A stretch of 64,000 nucleotides of DNA, taken from Phallus indusiatus. Lineage: Eukaryota > Basidiomycota > Agaricomycetes > Phallales > Phallaceae. Shown here one piece after another: positions 49,140 to 59,724 of this stretch (position 1 is the first letter of the stretch; every line of letters begins with the position of its first letter). Below the pieces are notes generated by a model. The model made no database searches. It saw only the letters and a list, made by a program, of their open reading frames with translations, and was not told the origin of the DNA. The stretch lies in the NCBI GenBank assembly GCA_027605045.1, contig JAQFWX010000036.1:372001-436000 (forward strand), read 5' to 3'. Made by a program: the position numbers and the translations under genes.

Positions 49140-50045
49140 ACAAAGGCGTTCTGTTTCCAAATTGAAAAACGCTTTGTGAAGGCACCGGTTTATATATATG
49201 GTATCTGAAGAGCGCTATGATGTAAAAAAGAACACCTCCAAATACAGTTGGGCTGATTCACGCTTGAGTCATCTCCATCCGCGTTCACATCCGCGTATGG
49301 TCTGGTCATTCACGCTAATTCGCAGAACGCTTTGTCTCACGTTTTTAGACAATTGTGATCTGTTCCTGAGCGGTGTCGATGTCCGCATTCGTTTCGCTTC
49401 TTATCATATCTCTTACATGTCACCCTAACGTGTAAAACCAGTTCTTGAAAGAGTCCTGAACAAATCCGTGATTTGAAGCAAGCATGTTATTCGTCCATTA
49501 TCTTTTTCGAAAAACAAATCGCTTGACAATGTTATTTGATTGAATCAACTAGACTTGATTGACGCGCTCAGTGCCACCTTTGTTAGCCGCTAACATGTGG
49601 TTTCCACGCCGTTGCGAATCGGTCCACTTATAGTCACTAGCTAGTTGGGGCAATGCGACACTGAGAGTGATGATGAAATGAAAAAAGCCAGCTATCTGCG
49701 CTGTTTTGGTAGGAATGCTTCAGGGTTATGGTAATCAAATAAAGAGCGACGATCCTCTGTTAGCAAACATCAATACCGACATGTGGAAACTACCCATGAG
49801 ATTTTGGGAATAAAACTTGGCGTCGAATGAGAAGAGGATTCAGGAATATTGAAACCGCCGGCCGAAAGTTTTGCAATAAGAACTTGATCGTGTATATAGC
49901 AGCGTGCCAGTAAACGCTGACGCTCAAAGTCGCCAGGTGAACCGGTGACCATTTGTATTTCCAGCTTCTCTTAAAGAGCTAGATGACTTTCAAATTCAAA
50001 TTCATGTGAAGAGGGAAGTAAAATGCATTAAATAAAGAAAAGTCG
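49140..50045. other. Intergenic region between hemerythrin copies 2 and 3
   Basis: A TATA-like tatatataaa lies near 49,190-49,199 on the minus strand, about 57 bp before the copy 2 start. The rest shows no supported gene. Confidence 0.55.
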
Positions 50046-50052
50046 CGACGTT

Positions 50053-51025
50053 TTAGTAATGTGGAGAGTACTTCCACCATCTAAGAAAGTAAATCACTAT
50101 TTGCAGTCAAAAGATCTCATCTCGAGAACTACTCACGATTTGTGATAAGGAATCGCTAGATAGGGGATAATAAAGTTGCGCAAAAAACCTGGTAGTCCCG
50201 CAGGCCAGTGTGGTCTGTATCCTTGGTCCATGTGGCTGCGAAAAAAAAAGAAAATTGTAGATACGTGGCTAAAGAGGGAAACAAGGATAACGAACGTCAT
50301 GATAAAGGGTAGCACATCGCTGAGTCCACCTTCTTTCTTAGCTTCAGCCTCCAAACCCTCCATTATCTCCTTCAGTTCAGTCTCAGAGTAAACCTTCAGC
50401 CGATCCGGTCCAACGTCTACAATTTCTTCATCAAGGTGAGCAAACTAAAAAAAAAAGTATGTATGAGTCATTTGACCCAATCAAAATAGGACATGACAAT
50501 GATACCAGAACGTCCTTGAAAGAAGCCATCGTTTGACGCAAAGAACCAGCGTCGAACTTGCTGTTGTCGGCTTGTGCCTCCTTCAAATGTGCATTAACCT
50601 GGTCTAAACCCTTGTGAATGTGTTCATGCTGCTCTTTTTCGCTGGTAAGGTCGATGTGTTTCGTGAATATTGGGAATAAGTATTGATCTATATCAAACCT
50701 ATCGTAAGGAAAACGTGTGACGGCGTTTAGCAGATAAATCACGCACCCTCCACTGTATGGTGGCCGTGGACGAATTTAGTCCAAACGAGACAGTAGCTTA
50801 TGAAATTGTTTAAATCGTGTGATGGTGGATTCTCCAAGTGCTTCAAGATACTCTCGTATCCAGCTTTGATGACCGAGTGTGCTGAAGGAGGAGGAGGAGG
50901 AGAAGAAGAAGAAGAGAGTTAGCGGCCCATTCACGTCACAAATCCAAGTCAAACTGACCAACAGTCATGTTCCATGCGAATTGTTCATAGACACTTTCTG
51001 GACAGGCATATTTGTCTGCGCTCAT
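50053..51025 (-). CDS. Hemerythrin-like (HHE domain) protein, copy 3
   Basis: More diverged paralogue, starting at 51,025 with a MSADKYACPESVYEQ-type first exon. It contains HLENPPSHDLNNFISYC near 50,780-50,835, VHGHHTVEG near 50,745-50,775, FPIFTKHIDLTSEKEQHEHI near 50,625-50,685, FAHLDEEIVDVG near 50,410-50,450, and an end like WWKYSPHY with the stop at 50,055-50,053. The HHxxE, HxxxH and HLDEE ligand sets are present. Intron positions match copies 1 and 2, so the three arose by tandem duplication. Confidence 0.8.
50886..50914. repeat. (GAG)n/(GAA)n microsatellite
   Basis: Run of gaggaggaggag followed by aagaagaagaag in the first intron of hemerythrin copy 3. Confidence 0.85.
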
Positions 51026-51244
51026 GTTGGATTGTTCCGAGTGAAATGGAAAAACGAAACCAGCGTGGCCTCAGTTGTGAACCAATGTCTAAAGGGAGAT
51101 TGCAAACGCCGCGGACACATTTCAACTTTCGAGAACCGTTGTTCTTTGTGAGTTGTAAACGCGTGAACGGGTAAAGATAGCCGTGCGAACTGTCGTTTGA
51201 GCTCGTTCCTGCAACGTCGGCTAGCCGGCTAAATCCTGTATGAG

Positions 51245-51797
51245 AGTATTTCGTGTCCATGCGCGCTGCTGTGCTACTCGCACCAAAATAAGCAGTGGAG
51301 AGATTGACTATATCAAAATCTTCAATGAGATGAAACAGTGCCAGGATGGCGTTGTGTACCTGAACTTGTCCCAACAGAGGCAGGTTCTCAATTGGGTTAT
51401 TTTCTGCGAATAATGAAGATGAGTGCTACAGCCGAATAAAGAAAAGCCGATTCGATCAGGGTGGCAGAGACGGTCAGGTAGGACGGCGTATGCGTATCCC
51501 TATCGTTCACTAAAGCTTTGCGAGCTTGGAATCTCACGAACATTAACCGCAAGACGATCAATGTGGTAAGAAGGAGTGTCGTTCCTATCGAAATCGACCA
51601 GAACGTCAATGCAAAGTTGAGACTCGCTTTGCTGAAAAATCCAGCCGCTGGGTTGATGATCTCCCATAACATTAAACAGGACATGACTGGGAAAATTCGG
51701 TTAATCGAGGAATCAGACAATTGCAGAAATCCACCCACTTGTTGCAACCATGTATAATCCCGCCGGAACAAGAGCAATAAAATAATTGTGGTTAAAT
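51245..51797 (-). pseudogene. Truncated copy of the seven-helix membrane protein gene
   Basis: The minus strand carries VMSCLMLWEIINPAAGFFSK, NFALTFWSISIGTTLLLTTL and SATLIESAFLYSAVALIFII, almost the same as in the full gene at 52.9-54.2 kb. The frame is lost right after IFII (RRK and stop where the full gene has TFAKNNPVENL). The first three membrane segments are absent: similarity to the full gene ends near 51,797, where the sequence passes directly into the small secreted-protein block. The last exon is also missing. It is a deletion derivative. Confidence 0.85.
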
Positions 51798-51904
51798 AGA
51801 TTCACTGGTGGCAACAGCTTCCTATTGAGAAGCTTGGCCACGTCGAATTCACGGAGAAAAAAAGTTGCGTGCAATCGAGACCGGCCACTGTACTGACGAT
51901 AAGC

Positions 51905-51913
51905 TATATATAA
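51905..51913 (+). promoter_or_regulatory. TATA box of small secreted-protein gene A
   Basis: tatatataa lies 96 bp upstream of the ATG at 52,009, conserved as tatatat at 55,413 in copy B. Confidence 0.6.
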
Positions 51914-52008
51914 GAAAAACGATTTGCTCAGACTCAAGCTTGGCAAGTAGAGGTTACCTCAGGTACTACTTGCATCGTATTCCAGTTATCCTTGAAATTC
52001 CTTTTTCC

Positions 52009-52173
52009 ATGCAACTTTCTCTAATCTTTTACGTTCTGAACTTCTCCTTGATCGCCATCTCAGCACCGGTAAAACCTTCAGCTGACGGTGCTGAACAAGA
52101 CCGGAGCGTCAATGGCAATGGACCAGCACCGGGTCGAGTTGACATTGCACTCGCTCCAATAGTAGGCGTTTAG
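52009..52173 (+). CDS. Small secreted protein A (54 residues)
   Basis: The ATG at 52,009 gives MQLSLIFYVLNFSLIAISAP, a short hydrophobic signal-peptide-like start with likely cleavage after AISA, followed by a hydrophilic 34-residue mature part (VKPSADGAEQDRSVNGNG...). There is no cysteine in the mature part and no family match. This start is chosen because copy B begins at the same place and the same signal sequence is conserved. A spliced longer form cannot be excluded. The role is unknown; secretion is inferred from the signal. Confidence 0.55.
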   Translation: MQLSLIFYVLNFSLIAISAPVKPSADGAEQDRSVNGNGPAPGRVDIALAPIVGV

Positions 52174-52179
52174 AACGGG

Positions 52180-52910
52180 TTGATGTACGATACTCACGTT
52201 ACTCATGGATAACTGATAAATATTAATAATAGTCATAGATGCAGACAATAATACTAAGTTCAGATATGCGGTGACTCACTTTAAATCAATCCAAGTGTTT
52301 CTCTGCCTATGTATCTTGACAATTATGTCAGAAATATTGTATCTTATGTGTTGTTGTAGAAATGAAACAAATGTAGTCCCTAAGCTGGAGCAGTTTGTTT
52401 AGTTCCCTGGCTCTGGACCGTCATACGGAATTAAAAATCTGGTGGTCAATTTGTTTGAAAATAAAGATGCCATTATGCCAGCGGGCGAGGAAAAACTCTA
52501 AACCCGGAGGATTCGTCATTGTAAACTTAAAGAAGTCTTGCCACCTTCTGTGTTATCGAACAGACGGAGAACTAGAGACACCCGGGGTCGCAAAACCGGG
52601 GCATTCGCTATTCAAGTTAACACAGAAATAAACAGTGCTAACAAAAGTGTCTCCCCGGTAACAGCATGAAGTTGAGTGCTGAACGTACTGAACAACAAAC
52701 TGCACCGTCGACATGTTGTACGCTGGACAATGTATCATCGTAGAAGGAGTGTATGCCAAGCGACATCTAAAGCGATTTCGAAATTTGCGGTAGAGGTATC
52801 AATAATCAGAGTCTCAGAGTCAGAAGTGCCACCATGTAGTGAACGGCAGACGAGCTCAAATTTCGTATTCAGCATCCTAATTCTTAAGAACAATTACTGA
52901 ATATTTTAAA
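52180..52910. other. Intergenic region, no supported gene
   Basis: The 3' region of gene A to about 52,402, then short frames without motifs. Confidence 0.5.
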
Positions 52911-52916
52911 TATCGA

Positions 52917-54188
52917 TTACACTTCTTTAGAGACAATTTCAGAAAGGCTGGATTTCGGAAGATTAATCCTTGAATCAGAAAAGGGAATAACTCGTGTGTG
53001 AGAACTGTCCGTATGAGTTGCTGTCGTGATATTCACAAAATCAAGTGGAGTGTTCATTCGTTGAGGTTTCAGAGTATTTCGTGTCCAAGCGCGCTGTTGT
53101 GCTACTCGCAACAGAATAAGTAGTGGGGAGATTGACTATATCAAAATCTTTAATGGGGTGGATGAAACAGTGTCAGGATGACGTTGCGTACCTGAACCTG
53201 TCCCAACAGAGGCAAAAAGAGATTCTCAACTGGATTATTTTTTGCGAAAGTGATAATAAAGATGAGTGCCACAGCCGAATAAAGAAAAGCCGATTCGATT
53301 AGGGTGGCAGAGACGGTCAGATAGTACGTCGTATGCGCATGCTTATTGTTCGCTAAAGCTTTGCGAGCTTGGAATCTCATAACCAATAGCCGCGAAACGA
53401 TCAATGTAGTGAGAAGGAGTGTCGTTCCTATCGAAATCGACCAGAACGTCAATGCAAAGTTGAGACTCGCTTTGCTGAAAAATCCAGCCGCTGGATTGAT
53501 GATTTCCCATAACATTAAACAGGACATAACTGGAAAAAAAAAGATTATTCGAGGGATTAGACAATTGTAGAAATTCACCCACTTATTGAAACAATGTATA
53601 ATCCCGCCGGAATAAGAACAATAAAATAGTTGTGGTCGAATATAACAAAGAAACGATATAACTAAACGAATAATAAATCAGCCACCGTACTTAAATTGTA
53701 AAGAAGGGTTGTTTTTACCAATAAACCGTCTTGAAGCCATGTATTAATAACGTATGCAAAAAATCCTACCACATTAATGGGAATGGCAAAGGTCGTTAGA
53801 GCATAGGCGAGAGGTCCACCAGGAAAATCTCGGTTGTCGATAAAGTCATACTGGTTCTCAACAATGTTGGCCGCATTTCCTATTGACCCGAGAACGAAAT
53901 TAATTGTAATGTATACGCCGAATATCCATGAAGTCCTAGGATCCCGTTTACGACTAGACCAAAACAAAGACAGACATATAAAGTACAACGTTGCATGGAC
54001 ACCTAAAAAGAAGGGAAAAAACATTTATGAGAACTTGGGGTCAATGGAGGGGATATAATGTAATGCAAACCATATGCGACTGCCCCCAAGATATTGCCAT
54101 TTAGTAGCAATCTCTCATCAATGAGGTCTGCTTCGGTTTCATTAGCAGGAGCCCATTGCGAAACACGAAATGTCGCTGGGTCGCTCAT
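52917..54188 (-). CDS. Seven-helix membrane protein of a mushroom-specific family
   Basis: Starts at 54,188 (MSDPATFRVSQWAPANE...), with an acidic N-terminus before an intron. Membrane segments follow: LHATLYFICLSLFW near 53,970-54,010; an INFVLGSIGNAANI stretch near 53,865-53,905; the hallmark FIDNRDFPGGPLAY near 53,800-53,845; PINVVGFFAYVINTWLQDGL; DHNYFIVLIPAGLY near 53,585-53,640; WSISIGTTLLLTTLIV near 53,405-53,455; and ESAFLYSAVALIFII near 53,250-53,295, then FLPLLGQVQ. The tail from RVAQQRAW to the stop at 52,917 is hydrophilic and cytosolic-like. The FIDNR.FPGGP and ARNSPVQNLFLP-type signatures are those of a large family of Agaricomycete proteins of unknown function. All expected parts are present. 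Confidence 0.8.
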
Positions 54189-54194
54189 AAGAGA

Positions 54195-55310
54195 TATTCG
54201 CGTTGCAAATTGTAAGTGAGAAAAGGAGATATGGCTCCTGAACGATAACCCCAAATGACGAGAGTATTTAAATCAAGTCATCGGCTCTGCATGATCTGAA
54301 AGAAACACATCGATATTTAGCTGAATCCGACGTGATGTAGGAAAAGTGACTAGTCAAGTCAAACGCGAAGAAATTTTATTGGAAGTTACGGCGAATAACC
54401 CAAGAGAAAGATTTTAATGATCATGAAATGAAGAACCATGAATGGAAAACTCCATGGCACTGAGAATATGATTGACAGCGGTTGAGATAAATGATCGCCC
54501 TATAATTCATTTGCATTAGTATTTATTTGAATTGTGAACATGTGTTTAATATCGAGGGGCATAATCGAGTCAATCGACGTTTCGCGCCTTCCCTAAGTAA
54601 ACCGTTAGTTATCAAGCTACACAGTTAGCATGAATAACTTTAATGGATCGCACTAAGATAGCATTACCCTCAAAAACATTTCACGAGGGAGAACTCAGTT
54701 CTTCGACCTGAATGGAAGCCGACCTATGGGGCCTTGAATTAATTGAAGTTGAACGGAGATAATACATCATTTTCCTTACTGATCTGTCAATCTTAATCAC
54801 CGAAACCGCCGTTACAGAGATTGCTATTCACATTACAGGTGCCTCAAACACATGTCGTACCTTTCGCACCAAGGTGACGCTGTAATCCAGGACGATCTCA
54901 CTGAGTTGTTTTTCTAAGGATAAGAGGTAGCGTTTACAGAATGAATCAATGAACAGTGAATCCGGAGTCCGTAATTCAGTCAGAAATAAGAATTGATAGT
55001 GATAATGAATTCTACAATCGTAGAAGCCAACCTGTGCGCGGCGGCTGCGGTCTGAACCCGACGTTGTCTGGTTTGAAGCATGGAAACATCAAGTCGGGTC
55101 TCACGTTTTTAAAAAAAATGAAGAGTGAGAAGATGGAAAGAGTGTCTTGGAAATCAAAAGCGCCATCCGAAACCTCCTCAAGGCAACTTTCAGAAGATCA
55201 ATTGATTGATTGCCACATGTCAGTATAGAGTATATAGGAATAAATCAAAAGGAATGAATGGAAAATGGTACCTGGAGATGGCCATATTTAATTTAATGCT
55301 CTTTAGAAAT
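54195..55310. other. Intergenic region, no supported gene
   Basis: Only short frames, for example 54,956-55,228, without motifs or conservation in the duplicated block. Confidence 0.5.
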
Positions 55311-55412
55311 CAATGGTGGCAACAACTTCCTACTGAAAAGCTTGGCGGCGTCGAATTTACGGAGAAAAGAAGTTGCGTGCGCTCGAGACCAGCCACTGTA
55401 CTGACGATAAAC

Positions 55413-55419
55413 TATATAT
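55413..55419 (+). promoter_or_regulatory. TATA box of small secreted-protein gene B
   Basis: tatatat lies 98 bp upstream of the ATG at 55,517, aligned with the copy A element. Confidence 0.5.
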
Positions 55420-55516
55420 TAAAAAAAAAACTCTTTGCTCAGATTCAAGCTCAAGTAAAGGTCACCTCAGGCACTACTTGCATCGTATCCCAGCTATCTT
55501 TGAATTTGCTTTCTCC

Positions 55517-55678
55517 ATGCAACTTTCTCTGATCTTTTGTGTTCTGACATTCTCCTTGATGGCCATCTCGGCACCGGTGAAACTGTCAACTGACGGTGCT
55601 GTTTGTCCTTCTAAGCAAAACCGAAGCGTTGATGACAATGAGCGAGCAAGTAAGGCTCCATCTGGTGGATGTTTTTGA
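55517..55678 (+). CDS. Small secreted protein B (53 residues)
   Basis: Paralogue of protein A with start MQLSLIFCVLTFSLMAISAP. The mature part begins VKLSTDGAVCPSKQNRSVDD and ends APSGGCF. Compared with A it has three extra codons (VCPSKQN against EQD), and its last 15 residues differ because of a small indel that changes the frame. Two cysteines occur in the mature part. No known family. The end GCF is not a CaaX box, so a mating pheromone precursor is not supported. Confidence 0.55.
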   Translation: MQLSLIFCVLTFSLMAISAPVKLSTDGAVCPSKQNRSVDDNERASKAPSGGCF

Positions 55679-55909
55679 AACGGAATGTACGATAGCACTC
55701 GTGTAGCTCATGGAGGGCCGATAACTGACAAATATTAATAACAGTTATAGATGCAGTTCAACTATGCGGTGACTCGCCTTAAATCAATTTCCAAGTGTTT
55801 CTCTGCCTATGTATTTATCTTGACAATTATGTCAGAAGTATTGTATCTCGTGTCCTTGTAGAAATGAACAAATGTAGTCGCCAAGCTGGAGCAGTTTAGT
55901 TTAGTCAGC

Positions 55910-57680
55910 AGCTATACCGTGACAGCATACGCGACTTCTCGATTCGACTTTACCTTCTCCGGGTTTGTTATGCATAGCTTCAAGCTCTAACTAACGGATG
56001 GCATTGACGTAAGATGTCGATGAAAGTGTACTTCTTTGCCTAAGATATTCGTCAAATATTCGTTGTGCCACCAAAGTTTACTCTCGCCGGAGTTGCGCGC
56101 TGTTGTCAATGATCACGCTGTTTACCGGAGTACAGGCATGCGCAACTACCTTCGAGTATTTTACCAGACAAGAATTCGCTTGTAAAGTCGTTTTTCGGGA
56201 GGCGGCAGGGGGGCGGCCCGGGAACATGAGCTGTATCATGAAAAGCACTCACTGCACGTCGGATAGAGAAACACGCAAATTACGTTTTGTGTCTACGGAA
56301 CGTGTTTCAAGCCACGCGCTCGATCTTCATTGCCAGTCAACGCCTTGCAATGAAAGTAAGACACCAAATTTGAGATCCTTCTTTAGCCTCATTCCTTCGA
56401 AGGTCGCAGACATTGAACGTATATATGTGCTGGCAGTGCCATCCCTGCCAACTTATTCAAAACACGATCTAGCTCAACACCTTACCATTCATGATTCCCG
56501 TTATCGTCAACAAACTCACCGATAAAAAATAGTACGTAGCCTGACCCTAATGTCTCATCGATGATACGTGCTCACGAAACCTATTGCCGTAGCATTAAAC
56601 TAGCGGGTGCGTTCAGTTCTTCTATAGTTGAAACACGATTTACTGAAACGACTCCTACAGGAATACAGATATTTTATCCCAAAGACATAGATTTTCCGAG
56701 AAATATTGACATACTCCTTGACAATAAACTATTCAAAGCCAAATTCGATAAACGTAAATCTGAGCCAGGTGCCGCATGGTGGACGGTTAATTCGACCGAG
56801 TAGCTTTCTCAACTTCTACTTATTTATACATAGAATATCTGAAAAATATTTACCTTCATAGAAACTTATTGGAAGTGGCTCAACTCGTCGTTCTGCCACT
56901 TGTATGCTGCCCTCCCTCCTGCTTTAGAAAACTGAAATACTTGTTTGATACCACCGGTACCCAATCGCGACAAACTCCCCTAGTCCTACGGACGCCGATT
57001 CTTCTTGCGGCCGACAGCCTCAAAGATAATTTTTCAGATTTTCCGCTCGGCGACACCCACTTCACAATACAACGTACGTATACTACTCAAATTTGAAGTT
57101 GAGCGGTACTGATATCCGAGTCTGACGAATTTGCAGTTCACAACGTTGACGGGATCATAATTCTGCTTCACGCGTGGTATGGCAACATTCAAAATATCCT
57201 TCTGACCCTGGATCGGGAAAAACTCGTGAAGAAATAAGTCGAGGCCAAATATTCTTGTATTAGTAGACGTTTTAGCTCGATATGAATGTAAATTAGACAT
57301 GCCTCAGCGGCCTGGTCCTCCATTCTCCAGATCTTACCATTAGTATTGCATTGTCCGCACTGGCTAACATAGAAATGATTTATTTGAGAAAATTAAAGAC
57401 TCCGATAAATTTGTCAGGGCTTCTGAATTAAAAGTTTGTTGAACGTTTGTTGACAGCCAACGAAGCTAAAATTTTGGGTCAGAGCACGATTCGTCTACGA
57501 CGCTCATCAAAATCAACACGTCGGTACAATTGGAATGTGAGGAAACAACCACGAATGATATACAATGGCAATATCCCATCCCGAAACACCTGTTCCTTTA
57601 AACACAACATTTCTAAGTTACATAGCATATACGTGCTTTAGGTAACCTGAGGGGTCGGAACTCTCTAGCAATAACAATAC
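55910..57680. other. No supported gene; ORFs of unknown status
   Basis: A plus-strand open frame of 140 codons (56,103-56,525) and one of 80 codons (56,561-56,803; contains GIQIFYPKDIDFPRNIDILL) lack recognisable motifs. A minus-strand frame at 57,300-57,034 (88 codons) is equally anonymous. Any could be an exon of an unknown gene, but I cannot support a model. Confidence 0.45.
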
Positions 57681-57688
57681 CTATATAA

Positions 57689-58962
57689 TTAGAAAGTCAA
57701 CATCTCACACAGAGCCAACTCTATTGATACCCACCTCTCGTTAAAAAGAAAATCAACATCATCTGCCTGTTCCGGACCGTACCATGCCAAGGACGGTATA
57801 CATGACAGATCTTCACGGGTGTCCTCGCCCCCTAGATTGTCCGCCAGCTTTTTCAAAGAGGAATCTAAGCTGCAGACCTCAACACTTGCACAATTATTCT
57901 GTTTAGCGGCTTCCATGGCAGCCAATAGAAGCATCGAGAAGGACTGCTCGGTCGCCCTCAAACGCGTAATCGCCAATGAAGCTGGAGATCGACTTGTATC
58001 AACTACCCATGTAGCATATGCCTTTTCCGTTTCTGCCACTACTTCTGCTCCCCAGTACTTTGGCATCGGCAAATGCGGCGAGCCTGGAAGATACATTATA
58101 GAGCGACGAATTTGAAATGCAGCCACTCCCTCATTAGACAAGAAAGCACAACTTGTCTGCTCCGCCAGAGGGGTAGTAAGATGAGAAAAGCTCTCTTCAA
58201 TGAACTGTGCATCTTCCTCCCAAAGCTGCACGCAGTCACTTTCCGATAACCATCGCACGCCCACCAAAGGTTCCGATACTTCCCTACATCTCCAAACGGT
58301 ATTGACGTGGCCTTTCATTTTCCAACCTGTGTTAGAGGGATTCCACCCCGCTTTCAAATAAAAGCCGCCTCCAATCTCGCTCCATAACATGGAAAAAGCT
58401 GCATTTCCGACATCAGGTGAACGTTTAGGTGGCGATCCCCATATTTCTGGGAAGTCACCCAGTTCACCCTCAGGAGCTAAAACATAATGCAGTAGGCGCA
58501 TCATATGTGTCGCATATCCTTTGTTACGGTTTTCCGGAGGACAAAAAACCGACGAGATTCCATATGCAATCACTTTTTGAGGCTTGACGAATGTTGACTT
58601 CCGAATCAACGCCTGTCTTTGGAACCTAAACGAGCATTTAACAAATCCACAATAGTTTTATATGAATCTGTCAGACTTACGTCTCGCAGGAGCATAGGAA
58701 GTCTGGCGTCTCAGGATTGTCCACAGGTGCCAAAACCCAAGTCTTGAGTTTTCCATTTATTGCATGTTGGTGCGTGTCCACAATTTCATCACGTCTTAAA
58801 TACCCTGCTAAATCCAGACCTCTGGCCCATTCTTCATAATTCCGCTTCCTGGAGATAGCATTCTACAACTTCCAGTCAACAAACAGAGTTATGTGACATT
58901 TTGACTAAAGGCTTAACTTGGTAAGACGTTGCTTCAAAGAGTGATACTCTCGATAAATCCAT
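57689..58962 (-). CDS. LYC1-like N-acetyltransferase (GNAT), 3 exons
   Basis: Exon 1 begins at 58,962 (MDLSRVSLFEATSYQ). Exon 2, about 58,860-58,681, gives the region with EWARGLDLAGYLRRDEIVD and TWVLAPVDNPETPDFLCSCE. Exon 3 runs to the stop at 57,689 and holds GISSVFCPPENRNKGYATHM, the GNAT acetyl-CoA-binding motif A with R/Q-x-x-G-x-A (RNKGYA), then LWSEIGGGFYLKAGW and a long C-terminal domain. The layout matches fungal proteins related to Yarrowia LYC1, a lysine N6-acetyltransferase. The substrate of the mushroom homologues is not established. No lesions seen. Confidence 0.8.
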
Positions 58963-58969
58963 GGTTAGA

Positions 58970-59720
58970 TTCAGTATTCAATGACTGTGCAACTACAATG
59001 GCATGAGTCAGAAATGCACACTGCACATAGCCGAGAGGATGCCTGACCTCGGCTTGGTAGTAACAATGAGTCATATATGCAGTTTAAAACCCTTGTAATT
59101 GAATTCGAGCATAGAAGAATTTGTCTTCCCCGATTACTGCGACTCAAATACGGGACTATAGTACCAACCTGGGGCGGCTGATTGTGGACGTGGATTGCGC
59201 TGCGTATCAAAGGGTAACAAAAGCGGACTTGCTCCGCTCAGCGCATTGCGAGGATCAATCTCGACAGATGAGGATTCAGTAGAGCCAAGTAACGCCTATG
59301 ATTGTCGCGAGTGAGTCGTCAGCGAAGATTTTTTCCAAAATCTTCTTCCAGCATAAACACTGTTAGTTTTCGTAATTCTGGATGGTGATCATGACTCATG
59401 AATTATGTGCATGGGACATTTCTGGATACGCACCGAAAATTGCGTTGTCAAATCAAAGCAATAATAACTGACGTCTTCAAACTTGTTATCAAGCTTTCAA
59501 GCCGATACTCGATTTGACCACGTGGCCATTAATCATCACGACAAAATCTACTTCACAGAACTATAGTTATTTCCTCCAATGTTAAAAAAAGGCTCGAAAA
59601 AGCAATGAATCTTTATTTCGTGAGTTAGGTTGGATTTGAACGAAGACAGAGAAAGGAAAGAATTCAAGCTCCGACAACTGCGCGTTTGAAACAACTTCGG
59701 CATTCGTCGAGACAACTCTT
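58970..59720. other. Shared upstream region of two divergent genes
   Basis: Lies between the divergently transcribed LYC1-like and Ste50-like genes. No gene or clear TATA element recognised. Confidence 0.5.
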
Positions 59721-59724
59721 ACTC

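Larger units (their letters stand above)
51806..52402. repeat. Direct repeat copy A carrying a small secreted-protein gene
   Basis: About 600 bp matching 55,314-55,908 from 'ggtggcaac..cttcct' through 'gctggagcagttt', including promoter, coding part and 3' region, with scattered substitutions and small indels. Confidence 0.85.
55314..55908. repeat. Direct repeat copy B carrying a small secreted-protein gene
   Basis: Counterpart of 51,806-52,402, about 3.5 kb further on and in the same orientation. Confidence 0.85.

Noticed and set aside
51397..51777. Left membrane-protein copy as a functional gene
   Set aside because: It lacks the first membrane segments and the last exon, and loses frame after IFII.
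55517..55678. Mating pheromone precursor
   Set aside because: The protein has a signal peptide and ends GCF rather than a C-terminal CaaX box with Cys four from the end.
56103..56525. 140-codon plus-strand frame as a gene
   Set aside because: No motif, no splice context and no paralogue in the window; kept only as an anonymous frame.
59625..59700. tRNA-like B box (gttcaaatcc on the minus strand)
   Set aside because: The flanking bases do not form a T stem and no A box or acceptor stem was found.
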